Assembly (NCBI RefSeq): GCF_010994755.1
Contig: NZ_WHSB02000018.1
Span: forward strand, 62,001-126,000
Direction of reading: 5' to 3'
Length of the DNA stretch: 64,000 nt
DNA from: Shinella lacus
GTDB taxonomy: Bacteria; Pseudomonadota; Alphaproteobacteria; Rhizobiales; Rhizobiaceae
This document shows positions 44,925 through 53,813 of the stretch, one piece after another (the stretch's first letter is position 1; every line of letters begins with the position of its first letter). A program made the position numbers and the translations under genes. Under the pieces are notes generated by a model. That model was not told where the DNA came from. It made no database searches and saw only the letters and a list, made by a program, of their open reading frames with translations.

Positions 44925-46589
44925 ATGAGCGAAGAAATGGAACTCCCCGAACGCGAGAGCATGGAATTCGACGTCGTGATCGTCGGCGCAGGCCCGGCGG
45001 GCCTGGCAGCGGCGATCCGGCTGAAACAGGTCAATCCCGACCTCACCGTCGTCGTGCTCGAAAAGGGCTCGGAAGTCGGCGCGCATATTCTTTCCGGCGC
45101 CGTCGTCGATCCGATCGGCATCGACCGCCTGCTGCCCGATTGGCGCAAGGATGACAGCCATCCCTTCAAGACCGAGGTGACGGACGACCATTTCCTGCTG
45201 CTCGGCCCGGCCGGCTCCGTGCGCCTGCCGAACTTCGCCATGCCGCCGCTGATGAACAACCACGGCAACTACATCGTCTCGCTCGGCAATGTCTGTCGCT
45301 GGCTGGCGACGAAGGCGGAAGAACTCGGCGTCGAGATCTATCCCGGCTTTGCCGCCACCGAAGTACTCTACAATGACCAGGGTGCCGTGATCGGCGTCGC
45401 CACCGGCGACATGGGCATCGAGCGCAACGGCGAGCCCGGCCCGAACTATACCCGCGGCATGGAACTGCTCGGCAAATACACGCTGATCGGCGAAGGCGTG
45501 CGCGGCTCGCTCGCCAAGCAGCTCATTTCCAAATTCGATCTCCAGAAGGATCGCGAACCCCAGAAGTTCGGCATCGGCCTGAAGGAACTCTGGCAGGTCA
45601 AGCCGGAGAACCACAGGCCCGGCCTGGTGCAGCACTCCTTCGGCTGGCCGCTCGGCATGAAGACCGGCGGCGGGTCCTTCCTCTATCACCTGGAAGACAA
45701 CCTCGTCGCCGTTGGCTTCGTGGTACACCTCAACTACAAGAACCCCTATCTCTTCCCCTTCGAGGAATTCCAGCGCTTCAAGACGCATCCGGCCATTCGC
45801 GGCACCTTCGAGGGCGGCAAGCGGCTTTCCTACGGCGCGCGCGCCATCACCGAGGGCGGCTACCAGTCGGTGCCGAAACTGTCCTTCCCGGGCGGCGCGC
45901 TGATCGGCTGCTCGGCCGGCTTCGTCAACGTGCCGCGCATCAAGGGCAGCCACAATGCGGTGCTGTCGGGCATCCTCGCCGCCGAAAAACTGGCGGATGC
46001 CATCGCCCATGGCCGCGCCAATGACGAGCCGATCGAGATCGAGCAGGGCTGGCGCGACAGCGCCATCGGCTCGGACCTGCGCAAAGTCAGGAACGTCAAG
46101 CCGCTGTGGTCGAAACTCGGCACGGCGCTGGGCGTGGCGCTGGGCGGCCTCGACATGTGGACGAACACGCTGTTCGGCGGCTCGATTTTCGGCACGCTGA
46201 AACATGGCAAGACGGATGCGCAGTCGCTCGAACCGGCGGCAAAACACAAGCGCATCGACTATCCGAAGCCGGACGGTGTCCTCACCTTCGACCGCCTCTC
46301 CTCGGTGTTCCTGTCGAACACCAATCACGAGGAAGACCAGCCGGTCCATCTGCAGGTGAAGAACCCGGAATTGCAGAAGACCTCGGAACTCGACGTCTAT
46401 GCCGGCCCGTCGACGCGCTACTGTCCCGCCGGGGTCTACGAATGGGTGGAGAAGGACGGCAAGGACGTGTTCGTCATCAACGCGCAGAACTGCGTGCACT
46501 GCAAGACCTGCGACATCAAGGACCCCAACCAGAACATAAACTGGGTGCCGCCGCAGGGCGGTGAGGGGCCGGTTTATCCGAATATGTGA
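44925..46589 (+). CDS. Electron transfer flavoprotein-ubiquinone oxidoreductase
   Basis: This 554-residue ETF-QO carries electrons from acyl-CoA and dimethylglycine-type dehydrogenases via ETF into the quinone pool. It has the FAD dinucleotide site FDVVIVGAGPAGLAAAIRL at 19-37, the quinone-binding region with KTGGGSFLYHLEDN, and a 4Fe-4S site made by Cys500 (RYCPAGVYEW) and Cys523, 526, 529 (NCVHCKTCDIKDP). The last codon overlaps the next gene. An operator-like dyad lies upstream. Confidence 0.96.
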   Translation: MSEEMELPERESMEFDVVIVGAGPAGLAAAIRLKQVNPDLTVVVLEKGSEVGAHILSGAVVDPIGIDRLLPDWRKDDSHPFKTEVTDDHFLLLGPAGSVRLPNFAMPPLMNNHGNYIVSLGNVCRWLATKAEELGVEIYPGFAATEVLYNDQGAVIGVATGDMGIERNGEPGPNYTRGMELLGKYTLIGEGVRGSLAKQLISKFDLQKDREPQKFGIGLKELWQVKPENHRPGLVQHSFGWPLGMKTGGGSFLYHLEDNLVAVGFVVHLNYKNPYLFPFEEFQRFKTHPAIRGTFEGGKRLSYGARAITEGGYQSVPKLSFPGGALIGCSAGFVNVPRIKGSHNAVLSGILAAEKLADAIAHGRANDEPIEIEQGWRDSAIGSDLRKVRNVKPLWSKLGTALGVALGGLDMWTNTLFGGSIFGTLKHGKTDAQSLEPAAKHKRIDYPKPDGVLTFDRLSSVFLSNTNHEEDQPVHLQVKNPELQKTSELDVYAGPSTRYCPAGVYEWVEKDGKDVFVINAQNCVHCKTCDIKDPNQNINWVPPQGGEGPVYPNM

Positions 46590-47239
46590 TGCGGACGCGA
46601 GTCAAAAGCCAACGGGCCTCCCTGCTTGGTCTACTCCGGACCGGGGAGTTGGGGCCTCTCAAGCTTGGCCTCAGCATGATGGCGGTCTCCAATCTCTTGG
46701 GACCTCCCACTTGGTGGATGGAAGGAGGGAGCGATGATGCGCACGTTCCTCTCCTGTGGGGATATGGCCGTTATCTGGAGGTGCTTTTCAATCCGGCGCA
46801 GCCATATGAAGTCATATCGATAAAGCTGACGGCACTGCCACCAAGTGGCGCCTCATATTTTCGTGGCGGAAAGATTGCCGTTTCTGCGGATGGTTTTGCA
46901 GAGGGAATGCGCTTGTCCGATTTTCTGCGCAAACCGATATGGCAATCGAGCGAACATATCTCCATCGGTGTGTGCGAGCCTGTTAGCTCCTACCCTGTTA
47001 TCGACATCTGCACCACGAAGGTCCGTCTTGTTTGGTGCATGTCGACGGTAGGGGAGGACGCATTTGAAAAGCAAGTAGAAGCCGGTATGTCTGACGCCGT
47101 CCTCACCAGGAGCCGTGATGTTCTGTCAGATGGCTTCTTCGGCATACGCTCAACGGCTCGTCCTCGCGAAGACCGCTTTCCCTCCGATGGTTTTGCCGAT
47201 TTCTCTCGCGATGAATATCTCGCGCGAGTAGGGGATTGA
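46589..47239 (+). CDS. Orphan protein of unknown function, possibly immunity-like
   Basis: This is a 216-residue protein starting at the ATG that shares a base with the stop of ETF-QO; GTG at 46586 is an alternative. Its base composition is clearly less GC-rich than the flanks and its codon use differs. Near residue 20 it has LGPLKLGLSMMAVSNLLGPPTWW followed by LLWGYGRYLEVLFN. This is a pattern of small cytosolic proteins with a 'G-L-x-L-G-x-S-x-x-x-V-x-x-x-L-G-P-P ... W-x-Y-G' core that I associate with immunity proteins of polymorphic toxin systems. That is a weak inference. No signal peptide or catalytic motif is seen. It looks acquired. Confidence 0.7.
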   Translation: MRTRVKSQRASLLGLLRTGELGPLKLGLSMMAVSNLLGPPTWWMEGGSDDAHVPLLWGYGRYLEVLFNPAQPYEVISIKLTALPPSGASYFRGGKIAVSADGFAEGMRLSDFLRKPIWQSSEHISIGVCEPVSSYPVIDICTTKVRLVWCMSTVGEDAFEKQVEAGMSDAVLTRSRDVLSDGFFGIRSTARPREDRFPSDGFADFSRDEYLARVGD

Positions 47240-47315
47240 CTGTGTAAGCGCCAATGGAGCGACTGCCCTTTTCTTGCCACGCACCTTAACATCGCCTGCA
47301 ACCGCAGCGCGCCGC

Positions 47316-47332
47316 TTAACCGTCGATTAACC
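47316..47332 (+). promoter_or_regulatory. CtrA box upstream of the L,D-transpeptidase gene
   Basis: The sequence ttaaccgtcgattaacc has the form TTAA-N7-TTAACC: half-sites are at 47316-47319 and 47327-47330, exactly 7 bases apart. It lies 53 bp before the ATG of the transpeptidase gene, a usual distance for CtrA-activated promoters in alphaproteobacteria. Confidence 0.7.
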
Positions 47333-47384
47333 ATAACGGCATAATTCTCAGCCCCGAGGATCATATATTCAAGGGGCTTTAACC

Positions 47385-48014
47385 ATGTCGATTTCCCGCC
47401 GCGGATTTTTGCTCGGCGCATCCGCATTGCTCGCCGGCTGCGCGACGAACGGAGGCAGCGATCGCGCCAATTACGGTGACCGGCTGGACGAGCAGCACCC
47501 GCTGAAGGCGATGCCGCTCGACAAGATCAAGCCGGAGCTTCGCCGCCAGGAAGTCGCCTATGACACGCGCCATGCGGCCGGCACCATCGTCGTCGATACG
47601 CCGGAACGCCGCCTCTATTACGTGCTCGGCAATGGCCGCGCGATGCGCTACGGAATCGGCGTCGGGCGGCAGGGCTATTCGCTCGCCGGCGGTGCCATTA
47701 TCGGCCGCAAGGCGGAATGGCCGACCTGGACGCCGACGCCGAACATGATCCGCCGCGATCCGGGCAAGAACCGGAAATATGCCGGCGGCGTGCCCGGCGG
47801 CCTCAACAACCCGCTCGGCGCCCGCGCCATCTACCTCTACCAGGGCGGCAACGACACCATGTTCCGTATCCACGGCACCAACCAGCCGTGGTCGATCGGC
47901 CAGGCCATGTCGAGCGGCTGCGTGCGCATGCTCAACCATGACGTGATCGATCTTTACCAGCGCGTGGCGGTCGGCGGCCGCGTGCATGTCATCCAGGGCC
48001 GCCGCGAGGCCTGA
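47385..48014 (+). CDS. L,D-transpeptidase (YkuD), secreted lipoprotein
   Basis: This is a 209-residue envelope enzyme that cross-links peptidoglycan 3-3 or attaches proteins. The N-terminus MSISRRGFLLGASALLAGC has a Tat-like twin arginine and a lipobox (LAGC). The YkuD active site is present: His163 in RIHGTNQPWSIG and catalytic Cys179 in SSGCVRM. Rhizobiales grow at one pole and depend on L,D-transpeptidases, which fits a CtrA box in its promoter. A terminator hairpin follows. Confidence 0.95.
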   Translation: MSISRRGFLLGASALLAGCATNGGSDRANYGDRLDEQHPLKAMPLDKIKPELRRQEVAYDTRHAAGTIVVDTPERRLYYVLGNGRAMRYGIGVGRQGYSLAGGAIIGRKAEWPTWTPTPNMIRRDPGKNRKYAGGVPGGLNNPLGARAIYLYQGGNDTMFRIHGTNQPWSIGQAMSSGCVRMLNHDVIDLYQRVAVGGRVHVIQGRREA

Positions 48015-48039
48015 TCTTGCCCCATGTCGCAACTGGAGC

Positions 48040-48070
48040 AGGCCGGCACATGCCGGCCTTTTCGTTTTGC
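48040..48070 (+). terminator. Intrinsic terminator of the L,D-transpeptidase gene
   Basis: The stem is aggccggca (48040-48048) / tgccggcct (48051-48059) with a 2-base loop, followed by ttttcgtttt. The following stretch to 48362 holds no gene; it is the upstream region of proX, with a TTGAAA/TATCAT-like pair near 48073-48100 that may be its promoter. Confidence 0.75.
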
Positions 48071-48362
48071 GGTTTGAAAAAGCTGAATTGTATCATACCA
48101 TTGCCCGCGTGATCCCCGGCCCGGACAAAGTCGGGCGGGTCTCGAAGAATTGACCCCTCCATGACGCATAGAGGTCAATGGCAGACGCATTCGTACCGGC
48201 ATTCGACCGCGTAGCTGCAAAAGTCGAGGATGCGGTATCGTGAACATGCAGGGCTTTCGGCCGGCCTGTCCACGATAGCCCGCAGAAGATCACGGGCCCG
48301 ACGCCGGCGGTGCAGCGGGCCCTTGTCGGCACAATGACACCGCCGAAAATGAGGGAACGGAT

Positions 48363-49361
48363 ATGAAACATCTTCTTGCTTCCACCTGCCTCGTCGCTGG
48401 CCTGCTTGCCATGACGGGTGCGGCGCGCGCCGAATGCGGCGACGTGACCATCGCCAGCATGAACTGGCAGAGCGCCGAGGTTCTCGCCGCACTCGACAAG
48501 TTCATCCTCACCGAAGGTTACGGCTGCAACGCCGAAGTCATCGTCGGCGACACCGTGCCGACCATCACCTCGATGATCGAGAAGGGCGAGCCGGACCTGG
48601 CGCCGGAAGGCTGGGTCGACCTGCTGCCGGACGTCGTCAACCGCGGCATCGAGGAAGGCAAGCTGATCGGCGCGGCGACCGCGCTGTCCGATGGTGCCGT
48701 GCAGGGCTGGTGGGTGCCGAAATACATCGTCGACGCCAACCCGGACATCAAGACGATCGAGGATGCGCTGAAGCATCCGGAACTGTTCCCGGATCCGGAA
48801 GACAAGGCCAAGGGGTCCGTGCACAACGGCCCGCAGGGCTGGGGCGGCACGGTCGTAACCGGCCAGCTCTACAAGGCCTATGGCGGCGAAGGCGCGAACT
48901 TCACGCTGGTCGACACGGGTTCGGCCGCCGGCCTCGATGGCTCGATCGCCAAGGCCTACGAGCGCAAGGAAGGCTGGGTCGGCTATTACTGGGCGCCGAC
49001 GGCCCTTCTCGGCAAGTACGAGATGGTGAAGCTCGAGCATGGCGTTCCCTACGACGCCGCCGAGTGGAAGCGCTGCAACACGGTCGCCGATTGCGCAGAC
49101 CCGAAGAAGAACGACTGGCCGAAGGACAAGGTCCAGACGCTGGTGACGAAGACCTTCTCCGAGCGCGCCGGCGCCGATGTCATGGGCTACCTGAACAAGC
49201 GTTCGTGGAGCAACGACACGGTCAACAAGCTGATGGCCTGGATGACCGACAACCAGGCGAGCGGCGACGATGGCGCCAAGCACTTCCTGGAAGAGAACGA
49301 AGCCCTCTGGAAGGACTGGGTCTCGCCGGACGCCGCCGAAAAGATCAAGGCTGCTCTCTGA
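48363..49361 (+). CDS. proX: Glycine betaine/proline (choline-type) ABC transporter substrate-binding protein
   Basis: This is a 332-residue periplasmic protein. A signal peptide is at residues 1-23 (LLASTCLVAGLLAMTGAARA). It has the OpuAC/ProX fold: VTIASMNWQSAEVLAAL, the aromatic-rich ligand pocket around LAPEGWVDLLPDV and GWVGYYWAPTALLGKYE, and a pair of cysteines in RCNTVADCADP. The Trp-rich pattern is that of betaine/choline binding proteins. The gene is followed by a strong hairpin and then proW. Osmoprotectant uptake is the expected role. Confidence 0.9.
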   Translation: MKHLLASTCLVAGLLAMTGAARAECGDVTIASMNWQSAEVLAALDKFILTEGYGCNAEVIVGDTVPTITSMIEKGEPDLAPEGWVDLLPDVVNRGIEEGKLIGAATALSDGAVQGWWVPKYIVDANPDIKTIEDALKHPELFPDPEDKAKGSVHNGPQGWGGTVVTGQLYKAYGGEGANFTLVDTGSAAGLDGSIAKAYERKEGWVGYYWAPTALLGKYEMVKLEHGVPYDAAEWKRCNTVADCADPKKNDWPKDKVQTLVTKTFSERAGADVMGYLNKRSWSNDTVNKLMAWMTDNQASGDDGAKHFLEENEALWKDWVSPDAAEKIKAAL

Positions 49362-49371
49362 TCACTCCATC

Positions 49372-49408
49372 GGGCGGCGCGTCCTCGGGCGCGCCGCCCT
49401 TCGTTTTA
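49372..49408 (+). terminator. Hairpin between proX and proW
   Basis: The stem is gggcggcgcg (49372-49381) / cgcgccgccc (49390-49399), with loop tcctcggg, followed by ttcgtttt. It would end part of the transcripts after proX, giving more binding protein than permease, as in many import operons. Confidence 0.75.
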
Positions 49409-49509
49409 GCGCATGTCACTGGCGCAAATCGATGCGCACATCCCGGCGACATGCATCAGGGTTGGCTTAAAGACCGGCACAGATTGGTCAAAGCCGGAAG
49501 GGGTTCGAC

Positions 49510-50397
49510 ATGGAATGGTTCACGAAATTTCCCACGATGGACGCGGACACCCTTCGCGACCTCAAGAAGTTGATCGATGAGGGTTTTCGCGGCTTCACCC
49601 GCGCCTATGGCGACGGCATCGAATCGATCTTCGAGCCGCTGCAGCACTTTCTCATCTGGTCCGAGCGCTTCATGACGCGCACGCCCTGGCCGATCATCCT
49701 TCTCCTGATCGCGCTCGTCGCCTGGTTCGCCAGCCGCAACTGGAAGATCGTCGCCGGCGCCGTCGGCACGCTGCTCCTCATCGGCTATTTCGACATGTGG
49801 GACGACACGATGAAGACCATCTCGATGATCTTCGTCTGCACGGTCCTTTCCATCGTCATCGGCATACCGATCGGCATCCTGATGTCGCGCTCCAATCGGG
49901 TGCAGAACGTGGTCAACCCGATCCTCGACGTCATGCAGACCATGCCGAGCTTCGTCTACCTCATCCCGGTCGTCATGCTGCTCGGCATCGGCAAGGTGCC
50001 GGGCCTCATCGCGGTGGTCATCTATGCCATCCCGCCGATGATCCGCCTCACCAATCTCGGCATCCGCCTGGTCGACAAGGACGTGCTGGAGGCCGCCGAC
50101 GCCTTCGGCTCCTCGAACTGGCAGAAGCTGAAGAACGTGCAGATGCCGCTGGCGCTGCCCACCATCATGGCCGGCATCAACCAGACGATCATGATGGCGC
50201 TCGCCATGGTGGTCATCGCCTCGATGATCGGCGTGCAGGGCCTCGGCCAGCCGGTGCTGAAGGCGATCTCCAACCAGTATTTCACCCTTGGCATCTTCAA
50301 CGGCCTCGCCATCGTCGGCATCGCCATCATCTTCGACCGCGTCAGCCAGGCCTTCGGCAAGCGCCTGCAAAAACACCGCGAGATCATCCACGGCTGA
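49510..50397 (+). CDS. proW: Glycine betaine/proline ABC transporter permease (ProW-like)
   Basis: This is a 295-residue inner-membrane permease. The amphipathic N-terminal segment is followed by six or seven hydrophobic helices. The cytoplasmic EAA loop is EAADAFGSSNWQKLKNVQMPLALPTIMAGINQ, and SFVYLIPVVMLLGIGKVPG is the OpuAB/ProW signature. GGGTTCGAC lies close to the ATG at 49510. No ATPase (ProV) gene follows; the next gene is the EamA exporter on the other strand, after a bidirectional terminator. Confidence 0.92.
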   Translation: MEWFTKFPTMDADTLRDLKKLIDEGFRGFTRAYGDGIESIFEPLQHFLIWSERFMTRTPWPIILLLIALVAWFASRNWKIVAGAVGTLLLIGYFDMWDDTMKTISMIFVCTVLSIVIGIPIGILMSRSNRVQNVVNPILDVMQTMPSFVYLIPVVMLLGIGKVPGLIAVVIYAIPPMIRLTNLGIRLVDKDVLEAADAFGSSNWQKLKNVQMPLALPTIMAGINQTIMMALAMVVIASMIGVQGLGQPVLKAISNQYFTLGIFNGLAIVGIAIIFDRVSQAFGKRLQKHREIIHG

Positions 50398-50410
50398 TTC
50401 GCGCGGACAC

Positions 50411-50450
50411 GAAAAAGGGCGCCCCGGTGACAAGCCGCGGGCGCCCTTTT
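50411..50450. terminator. Bidirectional terminator between proW and EamA gene
   Basis: The 13-bp stem is aaaaagggcgccc (50411-50423) and its complement (50438-50450), with A-run and T-run on the two flanks, so it should work for both convergent transcripts. Confidence 0.85.
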
Positions 50451-50460
50451 TGTTTGGATC

Positions 50461-51369
50461 TTAGTGCTTGCGCGAGAACAAACCGGTCGAAAGCACCACG
50501 CCCGCGCCGACGACCAGCGCCGCGCTGATCTCCGCCGCACCAAAGCTTTCGCCGAGGAAAACCGCGCCGCCGAGTGTCGCCAGCACCGGCGTGATGGCGG
50601 TGAAGGCGGCGGCCTGGCTGCCGCCGAGCGCGCGGATGGCGGTGCCATAGGCGAAGGTGGCGATGAGGCCGGAGAGGATGCCCTGGCTGGTGACCTGGAG
50701 CGCGAGGTCGGACAGCGAGGCCTGGCCGAGATGCGTGCCGTAGATGGCGGCGAGCACCAGATGGATCAGGAACGACCAGACTGCGATGAGCGCGGCACCC
50801 TCCAGCGCGCTCAGCCCCGAGCGGCGGAAGGCATGGGTGAAGCCGGCCCACAGCACGGCGCCGAGCGGCAGGAGCAGGAAGCCGGTCATCGTCATGCCGC
50901 TCTTCTGCATGCTGGCGGCGAGCAGGATGACGACACCCGCGACGATGGCGGCAAGGCCGGCAAGACGCATGCGATCCGGCCGCTCGCCGAAAAGCACGAT
51001 GCCGATCAGCGCGGTCGCCAGCGGCATGGAGCCGCCGAGCAGGATGCCGCCGGGTGCGGCGGGCGTCACATGCAGGGCCGCGGCCGTGACCTGGAAGAAC
51101 AGCGCGCCCGCGCCCGCCACCATCACGACGACGAGTTTCAGCGGCACATCCTTCGGCAGCAATCCGGTCTTCAGCCAGATCGGCGCCAGCAGGATGGCCG
51201 GCACGCCGTAGCGGATGAGGCCGATATCGATGGTGCCGAGCGGCGTTGCCGCGGTGTGGCGCGTCGCCAGCACCCAGGTCGCCCAGATCAGCACCGTGAC
51301 GACCGCGCCGGCATAACCGGCGACCTGCGGATTGGATTTCCCTTCGGACGAAAGCGAGATCATGGCCAT
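50461..51369 (-). CDS. EamA-family (DMT) transporter, probable amino-acid or metabolite exporter
   Basis: This is a 302-residue permease with ten hydrophobic segments in two EamA repeats (GAVVTVLIWATWVLATRHT and GAVLWAGFTHAFRRSG; EISAALVVGAGVVLS at the end). It is divergently arranged with an Lrp/AsnC regulator, a pairing typical of amino-acid efflux carriers, so it may be under that regulator's control. The start ATG 51369 has GAAGGAACG upstream. Confidence 0.88.
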   Translation of the reverse strand: MAMISLSSEGKSNPQVAGYAGAVVTVLIWATWVLATRHTAATPLGTIDIGLIRYGVPAILLAPIWLKTGLLPKDVPLKLVVVMVAGAGALFFQVTAAALHVTPAAPGGILLGGSMPLATALIGIVLFGERPDRMRLAGLAAIVAGVVILLAASMQKSGMTMTGFLLLPLGAVLWAGFTHAFRRSGLSALEGAALIAVWSFLIHLVLAAIYGTHLGQASLSDLALQVTSQGILSGLIATFAYGTAIRALGGSQAAAFTAITPVLATLGGAVFLGESFGAAEISAALVVGAGVVLSTGLFSRKH

Positions 51370-51509
51370 GGCGACGTTCCTTCCCGGCGTTGGCGCAATT
51401 CATGGTGAGACTCTAGCGCCGGAGGCCGAGGCATGTCCTTGCGACTTATGCCTCTTGGAATGTACAATGCGCAGGATCATGCCAAAATTGGCGGGGAAAG
51501 TTTCGGAAA

Positions 51510-51980
51510 ATGCCAAATCTTGATAAATTCGATATCGCCATCCTGAAGGTGCTTCAGGAGGATGCGCGCGCGACGAATGTGGAGATCGCCGAGCGGGTGA
51601 ACCTCTCGCCGTCGCCCTGCCTGCGCCGCATCCGCAACCTGGAAAAATCCGGCGTGCTGCGCGGCTACCGCGCCGATATCGACCGCAAGGAGGTCGGCCT
51701 CGGCCTCACCGTCTTCGTCGAGATCAAGGTGGGGCGGCACAGCAAGGAAAATGCCATGGCCCAGCAGGAGGCGCTGCTCGCCATTCCCGAAGTGGTGTCG
51801 TGCTTCCTGATTTCCGGCAATGCCGATTTCTTGGCGGAAGTGGTGGTCGAGGACCTCTCGGCCTACGAGCAGCTCCTGACCGAGACGCTGCTGGCTATGC
51901 CCGGCGTCACCGACATCCGCTCCAATTTCGCGATCCGCAGCATCAAGACCGGTGGCCCCCTGAAGCTGCCGTCGCTCTGA
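51510..51980 (+). CDS. Lrp/AsnC-family transcriptional regulator
   Basis: This is a 156-residue regulator. It has an N-terminal HTH (FDIAILKVLQEDARATNVEIAERVNLSPSPCLRRIRNLEKSG) and a C-terminal RAM ligand domain (GLTVFVEIKVGRHS, VVSCFLISGNADFLAEVVVEDLSAYEQLL, GVTDIRSNFAIRSIK). It is divergent from the EamA gene over a 140-bp shared promoter gap and probably controls it in response to an amino acid. A G+C-rich hairpin follows (51988-52018). Confidence 0.93.
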   Translation: MPNLDKFDIAILKVLQEDARATNVEIAERVNLSPSPCLRRIRNLEKSGVLRGYRADIDRKEVGLGLTVFVEIKVGRHSKENAMAQQEALLAIPEVVSCFLISGNADFLAEVVVEDLSAYEQLLTETLLAMPGVTDIRSNFAIRSIKTGGPLKLPSL

Positions 51981-51987
51981 CGCGGAA

Positions 51988-52018
51988 AACCGCCCCGACG
52001 AGAGGCGTCGGGGCGGTT
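51988..52018 (+). terminator. Hairpin after the lrp-type gene
   Basis: There is a perfect 13-bp stem aaccgccccgacg / cgtcggggcggtt with loop agagg and no T-run. It probably marks the transcript end. Confidence 0.6.
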
Positions 52019-52088
52019 GGGACGGCCGGAGAGGCGGGGCCGTCCGGGGACGCCACCCCCGGAGAGAGGGGCGACGTCCGACCTGTCG

Positions 52089-52505
52089 TCAATGCGCAGA
52101 GGCGACAGGCGCTTTCGCGGATTTCCAGGCGACGACCATGAGCGCGCCGATGACGGTGATGTGCTCCATCACCACGTAGAATTCGATCGTGCGGATCGGC
52201 TCCTGCATGGTCCAGAAATTATGCGCGATCGGGATGGTCAGCGCCGTGAAGACGGCAAGCATGCCGGCGCCGAGCCAGGTCCAGCGGTTGGCGATGATCA
52301 GCGCCGAGCCTACGAGTTGGGTAACGGCGACGGCGATGTTGAAACCCGTCGCCGGCTCCAGGCCGAAATGCGCCATCTCGGCGACGCCGGCGTTGAAATC
52401 GGCGAGTTTCGCGATGCCGGAGAGCCAGAACATCGAGGTGAGGATCGTGCGGGCGAGGAAGCCGAAGACGCGGCTGCCGGTGATGCTTTCGATGAGGGCG
52501 GACAT
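52089..52505 (-). CDS. DoxX-family membrane protein
   Basis: This 138-residue protein with four hydrophobic helices begins MSALIESITGSRVFGFLART. The DoxX core is FWLSGIAKLADFNAG, with a central TRP/Gly motif (ANRWTWLGAGMLAVFTAL). A longer frame upstream to 52643 is not needed, since the ATG at 52505 is the usual start. The physiological role is unknown; in other bacteria DoxX proteins relate to redox or sulfur stress. Confidence 0.85.
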   Translation of the reverse strand: MSALIESITGSRVFGFLARTILTSMFWLSGIAKLADFNAGVAEMAHFGLEPATGFNIAVAVTQLVGSALIIANRWTWLGAGMLAVFTALTIPIAHNFWTMQEPIRTIEFYVVMEHITVIGALMVVAWKSAKAPVASAH

Positions 52506-52698
52506 GGATAGTCTCCGATAGATGACATGGACCCGCGGGGCGTCTTTCAAGCTGTCCCCGCTTGCCGCCCGCCGGTTGTTCTGTCCCTGTCCGGCGTGCT
52601 GCGATGGCCTATGTCTATCAGAGTTCGGGTGCGGTCGTGTCACCCTGGTAACACCCTTCGCCGCCCATTTTCGGGGGCGACGAAGGGCGCGCGCAGGC

Positions 52699-53712
52699 TC
52701 AAAAACCGTCTAGTACCAGCTTGCCGCGCGTGCGCCCGCTTTCGATCATCGCATGGGCCTTCCTGAGGTTTTCGGCATTGATCGGACCGACGATCTCGGC
52801 GAGCGTCGTGCGGATTTTTCCGTCGTCGACGAGGCGGGCGACGGCGTTCAGCAGTTCGTGCTGTTCGATCATGTCCGACGTCTGGAGGAGCGAGCGGGTA
52901 AACATCATCTCCCAATGCGTCGAAACGGACTTGCGCTTGAGGGGCAGCACATCCAGCGCCTTCGGATCGTCGATGAGGCCGAAGCGGCCCTGCGGCGCGA
53001 TGGCCTCGGCGATCTCCGCCAGATGGTCCACCGAATTGGTTGTCGAGAAGATGAAGGCCGGTGCACCGATGCTGAGCGCCTCGACCTCGGCGGCAAGCGG
53101 CTTGCTATGGTCGACGACATGGTGCGCGCCGAGGCTCCTGACCCAGTCCGCCGTTTCCGGCCGTGAGGCCGTTGCGATGACGGTAAGGTCCGTCAGGGTG
53201 CGGGCGAGCTGGACGGCGATCGAGCCGACGCCCCCGGCACCGCCGATGATGAGGATGGCGTTTGCCGCACCCGGCACGGCATCGCGAACCTTCAGCCGGT
53301 CGAACAGCATTTCCCAGGCGGTGATCGCCGTCAGCGGCAGCGCGGCAGCGGCGGCGAAATCGAGCGAGGCGGGCTTGCTGCCGACGAAGCGCTCGTCCAC
53401 CAGGTGGAACTCGGAATTCGTGCCGGGCCGGTCGATCGCGCCCGCGTAGAAGACGGCGTCGCCGGCCTTGAACAGCGTGACCTCCGGCCCGACGGCCTTG
53501 ACGATGCCGGCCGCATCGAAGCCGAGCACGCGCCATTCACCGCTGGCCGGCGCGGCGTTGCGGCGAACCTTGGTATCGACGGGGTTGACGGAAACGGCCT
53601 TGATCTCGACCAGCAGGTCGCGGCCTTTCGGCTCGGGCACGGGTTGCTCGATATCGACGAGGGCCGTTTCGGAGGTGATTTCCTGCGAGGTCTGGTAGGC
53701 GATGGCGCGCAT
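52699..53712 (-). CDS. Zinc-type alcohol dehydrogenase-like quinone reductase
   Basis: This is a 337-residue MDR-superfamily enzyme. The N-terminal GroES-like domain (GRDLLVEIKAVSVNPVDTKVRR) is followed by the nucleotide-binding GGAGGVGSIAVQLARTLT and the C-terminal substrate lobe. The zinc-ligand cysteines of alcohol dehydrogenases are absent, as in the zinc-free quinone reductases (QOR). It is divergent from an HxlR regulator, the usual arrangement for redox-stress-controlled reductases. Confidence 0.92.
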   Translation of the reverse strand: MRAIAYQTSQEITSETALVDIEQPVPEPKGRDLLVEIKAVSVNPVDTKVRRNAAPASGEWRVLGFDAAGIVKAVGPEVTLFKAGDAVFYAGAIDRPGTNSEFHLVDERFVGSKPASLDFAAAAALPLTAITAWEMLFDRLKVRDAVPGAANAILIIGGAGGVGSIAVQLARTLTDLTVIATASRPETADWVRSLGAHHVVDHSKPLAAEVEALSIGAPAFIFSTTNSVDHLAEIAEAIAPQGRFGLIDDPKALDVLPLKRKSVSTHWEMMFTRSLLQTSDMIEQHELLNAVARLVDDGKIRTTLAEIVGPINAENLRKAHAMIESGRTRGKLVLDGF

Positions 53713-53813
53713 CTGGTTCTCCTTTCGCGTTGAATGGAGCCTAGATGAAGAGTAATCTCACACACTGCAAGAATGCACATTTAATGCCCATAGTGTCGAA
53801 AAGGATACCATGA

